A DNA stretch of 27,043 nt from RPQJ01 sp963714645 (GTDB lineage Bacteria; Pseudomonadota; Gammaproteobacteria; Steroidobacterales; Steroidobacteraceae), in assembly GCA_963714645.1 (NCBI GenBank), contig CAVQQX010000100.1, positions 1 through 27,043 of the forward strand, written 5' to 3'. Within the stretch, counting starts at the first letter, position 1, and the number at the start of each line of letters is the position of its first letter. The notes beneath the pieces are model-generated. The model was not told where the DNA came from, did not search any database, and saw nothing but the letters and a program-made list of their open reading frames with translations. Shown one piece after another: positions 1 to 5,900 of this stretch. Made by a program: the position numbers and the translations under genes.

Positions 1-148
1 CGTCGTCTTCGTCGCCTCGCGGCTGCTGCACGTGTTCGGCCTCAGCCAGGTGCGCGATCGGTCCTTCGGGCGCTTCGTCGGGTCGGCCGGGACGTGGGTC
101 ACGATCCTCGCATTGAGCGTGCACGTGCTGATGCGATCGATGGACTGA
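1..148 (+). CDS. MAPEG family membrane protein, C-terminal end only
   Basis: Only the last 48 codons are present, read from base 2 to TGA at 146-148. The pattern is an Arg-Leu-Leu-His segment, a short Gly-Leu-Ser loop, an Arg-x-x-Gly step and a final hydrophobic helix (TWVTILALSVHVL). This resembles the last helices of MAPEG-family proteins (membrane-associated proteins in eicosanoid and glutathione metabolism), small four-helix inner-membrane proteins whose bacterial substrates are mostly unknown. The gene begins upstream of the window and converges on etfA across a hairpin. The family call rests on a short tail, so it is moderate. Confidence 0.55.
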   Translation, partial: VVFVASRLLHVFGLSQVRDRSFGRFVGSAGTWVTILALSVHVLMRSMD

Positions 149-164
149 TTCAGCGCCCTCACCG

Positions 165-195
165 CACCCCTCTCCCGCTGTGCAGGAGAGGGGTG
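165..195. terminator. Bidirectional hairpin terminator between convergent genes
   Basis: A perfect 11-bp inverted repeat, CACCCCTCTCC at 165-175 and GGAGAGGGGTG at 185-195, encloses a 9-base loop. It lies in the 53-base gap between the MAPEG gene (plus) and etfA (minus), where a shared terminator is expected. Neither side has a strong U-run, so it may act in a Rho-assisted way or be a member of a dispersed GC-rich hairpin family. Confidence 0.6.
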
Positions 196-201
196 AAGAG
201 G

Positions 202-1149
202 TCAACCCAGGGCTTTCTCCAGCTCCGGCACGATCGTGAACAGGTCGCCGACCAGCCCGATGTCGGCGCTCTCGAAGATCGGAGCCTCGGCATCCTTGTT
301 GATCGCCACGATCGTGCGTGCGTCCTTGATGCCCGTCATGTGCTGGATCGCGCCGGAAATGCCGATCGCAAAATAGAGTTCCGGGGCGATGATCTTGCCG
401 GTCTGCCCGACCTGGAGGTCGTTCGGCACATAACCGGCGTCGACTGCCGCGCGCGACGCGCCCACCGCGGCGCCGAGCTTGTCGGCCAGCGCATAGATGA
501 TCTTGAAGTTGTCGGCACTGCCGAGTGCACGACCGCCCGAAACCACGCGCGTCGCCGACTGCAGGTCCGGACGACCGGTCGTGGCGGCGGACCGCGAGAC
601 GAACCGCGTGTGCGAGGGCAGGGCGACACCCGGGTCGACGGATTCCACGGGCGCGTTGCCGCTCTCGGCCGCCGCCTCGAACGAGGCCACGCGCACCGTT
701 GCCACCACCGGCGATCCTGCCGGCGCCTCCACCGTGAGGATCGCGTTGCCGGCATAGATCGGGCGCTTGAACGTGTGCGAGCCTTCGACGGACATGACGT
801 CCGACACCTGACTCACGCCGAGCAAGGCTGCCACGCGCGGCATCAAGTCCTTGCCGAACGTGGTCGACGGGCCGAAGACGTGGGTATAACCGCCGGCGGC
901 GAGCTTCGCGAGCTGCGGCGCGAAGACCGCGGCCAGCGGCTCCTGGTTCGCGGCATTCTCGACGAGCAGTACCTTCGCCACACCGGCCAGTTTCGCCGCC
1001 TGCGCGGCCACGGTCGCGCCGCTCGCCGCGAGCACCGCGACATCGACGGCCGCCCCCGGAATCTTCGTGGCGCACGCGACGGCCTTGGCCGTGCTGGCGT
1101 TCAACTTCGAGCCGTCATGTTCGGCGACGACCAGGATCCTGCTGCTCAT
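202..1149 (-). CDS. etfA: Electron transfer flavoprotein subunit alpha
   Basis: A 315-residue ETF alpha chain, a normal length. With EtfB it forms a soluble FAD/AMP heterodimer that carries electrons from acyl-CoA and related dehydrogenases to ETF:quinone oxidoreductase in the membrane. The N-terminal half (about 4-185) is the nucleotide-fold domain. The C-terminal half (about 200-315) carries the FAD-binding signature: VGQTGKIIAPELYFAIGISG around 247-266, then QHMTGIKD and a VAINKDAEAPIF segment (281-292). Its ATG overlaps the etfB stop by one base (TGATG), so the two are translationally coupled. The gene ends shortly before a shared terminator hairpin. Confidence 0.97.
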   Translation of the reverse strand: MSSRILVVAEHDGSKLNASTAKAVACATKIPGAAVDVAVLAASGATVAAQAAKLAGVAKVLLVENAANQEPLAAVFAPQLAKLAAGGYTHVFGPSTTFGKDLMPRVAALLGVSQVSDVMSVEGSHTFKRPIYAGNAILTVEAPAGSPVVATVRVASFEAAAESGNAPVESVDPGVALPSHTRFVSRSAATTGRPDLQSATRVVSGGRALGSADNFKIIYALADKLGAAVGASRAAVDAGYVPNDLQVGQTGKIIAPELYFAIGISGAIQHMTGIKDARTIVAINKDAEAPIFESADIGLVGDLFTIVPELEKALG

Positions 1150-1898
1150 CAGACCAACCCCTTCTGCTTCAACGCGCCGACGAGCTCGCCGACGTCCTTC
1201 ACCATGATTCCCTTGGAGCGGCTCGGCGGCGGCTCCACCTTGACCGTCTTGAACGCCGCGGCTTCGGCCACGCCGAGGTCGGCGAGGCTCTTGATGTCGA
1301 GCGGTTTCTTCTTGGCCTTCATGATGTCCGGAAGCTTCACGTACCGGGGCTCGTTCAGGCGCAGGTCGACGGACAGCACCGCCGGCAGCTCGATCTCCAG
1401 TGTTTCGAGTCCGGAGTCCACCTCCCGCGTCACCGTGGCGCGACCATCGGCGATCACCAGCTTGGAGCAGGACACGGCCTGTGGGCGGTCGAGCAGCGCG
1501 GCGAGCATCTGCGCCGTCTGGCCGTTGTCCTCGTCGATGGCCTGCTTGCCGAGCAGCACCAGGAATGGCTGCTCCGCCTCGGCCACCTTCTGGAACACGC
1601 GTGCGACCGAAAGCGGGGCGAGCGGCGCATCGGTCTGGACCAGGATCGCGCGATCGGCCCCCATCGCCAGCGCCGTACGGAGCTGCTGCTGGGCGTCCGC
1701 GGGTCCGATGCCGAGAGCCACGACCTCGTCCGCCAGGCCTTTTTCCTTGGTCCTGAGCGCCTCCTCGAGGGCGATCTCGTCGAAGGGGTTGATGCTCATC
1801 TTGACGCCTTCCGTGATCACACCCGTGTTGTCCGGCTTGACCCGGACGCGGACGTTGTAGTCCACGACACGCTTGATACCGACCAGAATTCTGCGCAC
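1149..1898 (-). CDS. etfB: Electron transfer flavoprotein subunit beta
   Basis: ETF beta chain, partner of EtfA, binding AMP and docking dehydrogenases. I start it at the GTG at 1898, giving 249 residues, the usual length. That GTG gives the N-terminus (M)RRILVGIKRVVDYNVRV, which matches the family, and it has an AGAGGAG ribosome-binding site 8 bases upstream. An in-frame ATG 33 bases further up would add eleven atypical residues. Visible family features are NPFDEIALEEAL near 44-55, the GPADAQQQLRTALAMGADRAILV segment region of the AMP site, and a C-terminal recognition loop region. First gene of the etfBA operon; a promoter-like element lies just upstream. Confidence 0.96.
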   Translation of the reverse strand: MRRILVGIKRVVDYNVRVRVKPDNTGVITEGVKMSINPFDEIALEEALRTKEKGLADEVVALGIGPADAQQQLRTALAMGADRAILVQTDAPLAPLSVARVFQKVAEAEQPFLVLLGKQAIDEDNGQTAQMLAALLDRPQAVSCSKLVIADGRATVTREVDSGLETLEIELPAVLSVDLRLNEPRYVKLPDIMKAKKKPLDIKSLADLGVAEAAAFKTVKVEPPPSRSKGIMVKDVGELVGALKQKGLV

Positions 1899-1923
1899 GC
1901 GCTCCACTCCTCTAGGTCTTGGC

Positions 1924-1946
1924 CGTTGCAACGCAACATCATACCA
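1924..1946 (-). promoter_or_regulatory. Extended -10 promoter and start-site palindrome for etfBA
   Basis: On the minus strand TGGTATGAT (1938-1946) is an extended -10 element (TG-N-TATGAT), placing transcription start near 1931 and a leader of about 33 bases before the etfB GTG. A perfect 10-bp palindrome, CGTTGCAACG (1924-1933), covers the predicted start and could be an operator half-site or full site. etfBA belongs to fatty-acid or branched-chain amino-acid regulons in several proteobacteria. Which regulator would bind here is not evident. Confidence 0.45.
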
Positions 1947-1955
1947 GCGAGACCC

Positions 1956-1999
1956 GCCCGGGTGCCCGGGTGCCCGGGGCCGGGTGCCCGGGGCCGGGT
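1956..1999. repeat. Short GC-rich direct repeats (GCCCGGGT and a 14-bp unit)
   Basis: Two copies of GCCCGGGT (1956-1971) are followed by two identical 14-bp units, GCCCGGGGCCGGGT (1972-1985 and 1986-1999). They fill most of the rsgA-etfB gap. Every unit is nearly self-complementary, so the RNA downstream of rsgA could fold strongly and help terminate transcription. It may equally be a replication-slippage tract. Confidence 0.8.
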
Positions 2000-2012
2000 C
2001 ACCGCGCAGGGG

Positions 2013-3008
2013 TCAGGAGCGCCAGCCGCGCCGTTTCTCCTCGAGCTGGCGGGACAGGGTCAGGAGGTGCCGATAGCTCTCGAGGCGGCGCGGGTCGATT
2101 TCGCCGGCGGCGGCGGCGTCCTGTACCGCGCACTGCGGCTCGCGCAGATGGAGACAGTCCTGGAACCGGCAAGCGGCCGATCGCGTTGCGATCTCGATGA
2201 ATCCCGTCTGGACCGCCTGCGGTTCGACGGCCGGCGGGGCATAGTCCCGCACCCCCGGGGAATCCGCCAGTTCGCCCCAGGGCAGCTGGACGATCGCGGA
2301 TGAGACGGTGGTGTGGCGCCCTGCGCCCGTCCCCACGGACAGCTCGGACGTCGCCCGAGGCGTGCCGCCGCAGAGCGTGTTGGTCAGCGACGACTTGCCG
2401 ACCCCCGACTGGCCCGCGAGCAAGGTCCGGCGATTCCTGAGCCGCTCCACGAGCTCGTCCAGGTGAATACCTTTTTTCGCGGAGATCCTCACGACGGGCA
2501 CGTCGATCCGCTCGTAGGCCTCGAGGAACGCGAAATCCGCCGCCGTGAATTCGGCCCCGATCAGGTCGAGCTTGTTCAGGATCAGCAACGGCTCGATGCC
2601 GGCGTACGCCGCACCGGCGAGGTAGCGGTCGACGATGAACAGGTCGCAGGGCGGTCGCGGGGCCACGACGATGCCGAGCTGGTCGAGATTGGCGGCCAGG
2701 TCTTCTGCATTGCCCTGGTTGTCGGTCCGCTGCAGCACGTTACGGCGTGGCAGTCGGTCCGCGACGAGCCACGCACCGTCGGCCGCATCGGATTCCTGCG
2801 CGAGGGCCACGCCGTCGCCGGCCACGATCTCCAGCCGACGGCCGCGGACCTTGCAGGAGAGACGCTCCACCGGTTGCTCGCTAGTCTGGACGATGACTCG
2901 TCGGCCATACGACTCCACGACCGTGCCGATGCGAACGGGCCGCTGCGGTCGGGAGCCGGCCCGGCGACCGGCGGGTTTTCTCGCGGCGGTGTCCCGGCGA
3001 CGGCTCAC
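2013..3008 (-). CDS. rsgA: Small ribosomal subunit biogenesis GTPase RsgA
   Basis: A circularly permuted GTPase that checks late maturation of the 30S subunit and releases RbfA. The 331-residue protein shows an OB-fold region (about 25-85), the G4 motif NKLD (145-148) before the P-loop GQSGVGKSS (199-207), then the G3 motif DSPG (249-252). That order is the hallmark of the permutation. A C-terminal zinc knuckle uses Cys280, Cys285, His287 and Cys293. I chose the GTG at 3008 because it overlaps the stop of the upstream M48 gene by four bases (GTGA) and gives a family-typical basic N-terminus. The open frame extends further upstream only inside the M48 gene. Confidence 0.95.
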   Translation of the reverse strand: MSRRRDTAARKPAGRRAGSRPQRPVRIGTVVESYGRRVIVQTSEQPVERLSCKVRGRRLEIVAGDGVALAQESDAADGAWLVADRLPRRNVLQRTDNQGNAEDLAANLDQLGIVVAPRPPCDLFIVDRYLAGAAYAGIEPLLILNKLDLIGAEFTAADFAFLEAYERIDVPVVRISAKKGIHLDELVERLRNRRTLLAGQSGVGKSSLTNTLCGGTPRATSELSVGTGAGRHTTVSSAIVQLPWGELADSPGVRDYAPPAVEPQAVQTGFIEIATRSAACRFQDCLHLREPQCAVQDAAAAGEIDPRRLESYRHLLTLSRQLEEKRRGWRS

Positions 3009-4306
3009 GCCGAACTTCGATCGGCCCGGAGGGCGGTGGAATTCCGGTCCGCGTCCCCGAGCCCGGCGAGCAGGCGAGCGATGCGAGTGACCGGCGGCGG
3101 ATGCGAGTCGTGGAAAGCAGAGTGCAGCCGGTCGGGCGTCAGCGTGCTGGCGTTGTCGCGATACAAGGTGACGAGGGCGTGGGCGAGTTCGACGGCATCG
3201 CTGTGAGTCGCCGCAAAGCGATCCGCCTCGAACTCGTGGCGACGGGACCAGGCCGCACCGAGCGGCGCCATCACCCAAGTGAACGCTGGCACGACCAGCG
3301 TGAACAGCAACAGAGCCGACGCATGGCTCGCGTGCTCGACGCCGAGGGCGAGGTAGAACCACGGCTGCTCCGCGAGCCAATCGAGTAACGCAAAACCTGC
3401 GAGCGACAGGACGGCGCTCAGAACGAGACGTTGGGGAATATGCTTCAGCCGGAAGTGCGCCAGTTCATGGGCGAGCACCGCCTCGATCTGCCCGGGGGTC
3501 AGTGTCTGCAGCAGGGTGTCGAAGAAGACGATGCGCTTTTCCGGGCCAAGTCCGGTGAAATACGCGTTGCCGTGTGCGGACCGTTTCGATCCGTCCATGA
3601 CGTAGACGTCCCCGGCCCGGAACCCGCACCTCGCGACGAGCGCATCGATGCGCGCGCGAAGGCCTGCGTCCTGCAGCGGCGAAAACTTGTTGAAGAGTCC
3701 CGCGATCCATCGCGGCCAGGCCCAAAGCAGCACCAGGGAAAAGGCCATCCACGCCAGCCAGGCGACCAGCCACCATGCGCGACCGGTGGCTGCCATGATC
3801 CACAGGATGGTTGCGACGATGCCGCCCCCGAGGATGCCGCCCAGCAGCAGCCCCTTGACCAGGTCGGCGTAGAACGTGGCGACGGTCGTGCGGTTGAAGC
3901 CGAATCGCGTTTCGAGCTGGAACGTGCGGTAAAGTGTGAACGGCAACGAAGCCACGCCGAGCGCGAGCAGCACCAGGAGCACGTGGGCGGTGCCCTGCAG
4001 GATGCCTGGACTGGAAGCGAGCGACGCAGCCCATTTGCCGAGCGTGTCGATGCCGCCCCCCAGCGTCAACGCCAGGGCCAGGGCCGCGTCGTAGGCGGTC
4101 TCCAGGCGACCGAGCCGCTGCCGCGCCGCCGTGTAGTCCGCCGCTTTCTGGTGATCGGCCAGCGAGACTGAATCCGCAAAGGCGTCCGGAACCGAGCCAC
4201 GTGCAGCCTGCACGGCAGACACCTGTCGATGCGAAAGCCAGAACTGGAGTGCCAGATGCAGGGCGAGGGCCAGCAGGAACGCGATCGTGAGCCAGTGTGC
4301 GGGCAT
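3005..4306 (-). CDS. M48 family (Ste24/CAAX protease-like) membrane zinc metallopeptidase
   Basis: 433 residues from the ATG at 4306. This is an integral inner-membrane protease of the M48 family, closest in layout to Ste24/CAAX prenyl protease 1. There is an N-terminal membrane helix (about 5-24), further hydrophobic segments at about 75-85, 105-125, 150-172 and 178-196, the zinc motif HELAH at 280-284, two more helices at about 293-310 and 330-350, and the third-ligand motif EFEAD at 358-362. Bacterial members are thought to act in membrane-protein quality control; prenylated substrates are not expected. It is divergent from orn and overlaps rsgA by four bases, a pairing common in gammaproteobacteria. 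Open frame continues upstream into orn but has no family similarity there. Confidence 0.92.
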   Translation of the reverse strand: MPAHWLTIAFLLALALHLALQFWLSHRQVSAVQAARGSVPDAFADSVSLADHQKAADYTAARQRLGRLETAYDAALALALTLGGGIDTLGKWAASLASSPGILQGTAHVLLVLLALGVASLPFTLYRTFQLETRFGFNRTTVATFYADLVKGLLLGGILGGGIVATILWIMAATGRAWWLVAWLAWMAFSLVLLWAWPRWIAGLFNKFSPLQDAGLRARIDALVARCGFRAGDVYVMDGSKRSAHGNAYFTGLGPEKRIVFFDTLLQTLTPGQIEAVLAHELAHFRLKHIPQRLVLSAVLSLAGFALLDWLAEQPWFYLALGVEHASHASALLLFTLVVPAFTWVMAPLGAAWSRRHEFEADRFAATHSDAVELAHALVTLYRDNASTLTPDRLHSAFHDSHPPPVTRIARLLAGLGDADRNSTALRADRSSA

Positions 4307-4396
4307 CGGTGCTGCCGTGGGGAGAGTAGCCTGGGAACGACGTACGGGCGCCAGACCCGGTGCAGGGGGCTGAGGCGGGGACGGGAGCTTAGCGTT

Positions 4397-4405
4397 TGCT
4401 AGAAT
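4397..4405 (+). promoter_or_regulatory. Extended -10 promoter element for orn
   Basis: TGC-TAGAAT at 4397-4405 matches an extended -10 (TG-N-TATAAT with one mismatch). Transcription would start near 4412, about 25 bases before the orn GTG. No good -35 hexamer is visible in this GC-rich stretch, which is typical for extended -10 promoters. Confidence 0.4.
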
Positions 4406-4436
4406 CGGCCACAATCGACCCACAGCAAGAGCGCGC

Positions 4437-4982
4437 GTGAGTAAAGCCGAGAACCTCGTCTGGATCGATCTGGAGATGACCGGACTGGACACCGTGTCCG
4501 ACCACATTATTGAGATCGCGACGATCGTCACCGATGGGATGCTCAACGTGGTCGCGGAAGGGCCGGTGATTGCAATCCACCAGCCGGATGCAGTGCTGGC
4601 AGGGATGGACGAATGGAATCGCACGACACACGGTGCGTCCGGCCTGATCCATCGGGTCCGTTCGAGCCGTGTTACGGCTGCCAAGGCGGAACTGGCGACG
4701 CTGGAATTTCTCGAGGCACATGCACAGGCAGGCGCATCGCCGATGTGCGGCAACAGCATCTGCCAGGATCGCCGGTTCCTGGCTCGCGAGATGCCCACGC
4801 TCGAGAAGTTCTTCCATTACCGAAATCTCGACGTGAGCACGGTGAAGGAACTCGCGCGCCGGTGGGCGCCGTCCGTGCTGGCTGGAGTCGAAAAAGCTTC
4901 GACTCACCTCGCTCAGGACGACATTCGCGAGTCCATCAAGGAACTCGACCACTATCGGCGCCACTTCTTGAGAGTGGCTTAG
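4437..4982 (+). CDS. orn: Oligoribonuclease (3'-5' exoribonuclease for nanoRNA)
   Basis: 181 residues from a GTG start, the usual size. Orn degrades RNA dinucleotides and oligos of 2-5 nt to mononucleotides, including the pGpG product of cyclic-di-GMP breakdown. DEDDh exonuclease motifs are all present: Exo I WIDLEMTG (Asp and Glu near 11-13), Exo II around MCGNSICQDRRFL, and Exo III with the His-Leu-Ala-Gln-Asp pattern (HLAQDDIRES) near the C-terminus. The segment usually reading THTxSGL is TTHGASGLIHRV here. It diverges from the M48 protease gene and is followed 14 bases later by a DUF6502-like gene, at the edge of the accessory segment. Confidence 0.96.
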   Translation: MSKAENLVWIDLEMTGLDTVSDHIIEIATIVTDGMLNVVAEGPVIAIHQPDAVLAGMDEWNRTTHGASGLIHRVRSSRVTAAKAELATLEFLEAHAQAGASPMCGNSICQDRRFLAREMPTLEKFFHYRNLDVSTVKELARRWAPSVLAGVEKASTHLAQDDIRESIKELDHYRRHFLRVA

Positions 4983-4996
4983 GGGATTGCAGTCAC

Positions 4997-5854
4997 GTGA
5001 ACAGCGAGCCACAGACTCGACTCTTACGGTCTGTCTATGCCTGTGTACGTCCGATAGCTCGGCTGCTTCTCAGATCAGGTATTACGTACAAGACGTTTGC
5101 GGAGGTCGCCAAGACCGCCTTCATTCACGAAGCGATTCTTGAACGTGACAATAAAGGGCGCCCGACCAATACGTCTCGCGTAGCTGTCCGCACTGGTCTA
5201 TCACGCAAAGAGGTAAGGCGGGTCTGTGCCAGTTCCGCACTCGTGGACAAGTCGCAAGACCTGCAGGTACATCATGCCGGACCAACTGCGCGTGTCTTAG
5301 ATGCCTGGCATTCAGACGGGAGATTTTGTGCGAGCTCGGGCGCACCGAAGGACCTACCGTTCGAAGGCCAGAACGAGAGCTTTGCTAGTCTAGTGCGGGC
5401 TGCGGGCGGCGATGTTCCACCCGGCGCCGTTCGCGCGGAGCTGTTGCGCGCTGGCGCGCTCGAGGAATTAGACAATGGCAATGTGCGCCCGACCAAGCGG
5501 TATTTCGTTCCGGCTGACTTCGATGAGAAGGCGATCACCATCATGTCGGCAATTCTCTTTCCGATGGTTGCGGGTGTCGACCACAACTCAAACCCGATGA
5601 GAACCTCAGCCGGTTTCATTCAGCGATTCGCGTATTTGAAGTTACCTCGCTCCTCGCGAGAGGAGTTTCGAACTTGGTCACGCGAAGAGGCCACTAGCTT
5701 TATCGAACTCATTAACAAACGACTTGTTGACTTGGGAAAGTCGTCAGACGTTGGTACCGACGATGAGATTATCAGCGGAATTGGCATATTCTTTTATGAA
5801 GGGCTACCTGCGGAGCAGCTTCCCGTGCCTAAGCCTGAAGGGCTGAGCAAATAA
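4997..5854 (+). CDS. DUF6502-like HTH protein, copy A
   Basis: 285 residues from the GTG at 4997, which has AGGGGA 10 bases upstream and lies 14 bases after orn. Open frame continues upstream only as a shadow of orn. I recognise the DUF6502 pattern: an N-terminal helical block with RPIARLLLRSGITYKTFAEVAK (split around residue 28), a helix-turn-helix-like SRVAVRTGLSRKEVRRV at about 60-76, then a WH-D-F motif and a winged-type region ending RYFVP (168-172). It aligns along its length with copy B at 8395-9243 (TGL-R-EV-R, F-LVR---DVP, GN--R----YxxP), so they are diverged paralogues. Function is unknown; a DNA-binding regulator is my inference. Codon choice is less GC-biased than orn or ppiC, suggesting acquisition. 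Confidence 0.75.
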   Translation: MNSEPQTRLLRSVYACVRPIARLLLRSGITYKTFAEVAKTAFIHEAILERDNKGRPTNTSRVAVRTGLSRKEVRRVCASSALVDKSQDLQVHHAGPTARVLDAWHSDGRFCASSGAPKDLPFEGQNESFASLVRAAGGDVPPGAVRAELLRAGALEELDNGNVRPTKRYFVPADFDEKAITIMSAILFPMVAGVDHNSNPMRTSAGFIQRFAYLKLPRSSREEFRTWSREEATSFIELINKRLVDLGKSSDVGTDDEIISGIGIFFYEGLPAEQLPVPKPEGLSK

Positions 5855-5856
5855 AG

Positions 5857-5878
5857 AAGGCGCGCCGAAGCGCGCCTT
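5857..5878. terminator. Hairpin terminator between convergent accessory genes
   Basis: A 9-bp perfect stem, AAGGCGCGC (5857-5865) and GCGCGCCTT (5870-5878), closes on a CGAA tetraloop. On the minus strand it is followed by the T-rich TTCTTTATTT, a good intrinsic terminator for the repeat-protein gene. On the plus strand it follows the DUF6502-like copy A stop directly but has only a short T-run. Confidence 0.75.
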
Positions 5879-5882
5879 TCGT

Positions 5883-5900
5883 GGCTGAACTGCTTCAGCC
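5883..5900. terminator. Second small hairpin next to the repeat-protein stop codon
   Basis: GGCTGAA (5883-5889) and TTCAGCC (5894-5900) form a 7-bp stem with loop CTGC. The arm touches the TAG stop of the repeat-protein gene. Together with the hairpin at 5857-5878 it makes a tandem hairpin end for that transcript. Confidence 0.45.

Noticed and set aside
94..1860. Plus-strand 588-codon frame over etfA and etfB
   Set aside because: It is a shadow on the opposite strand of two clear genes, Arg-rich and without any family resemblance.
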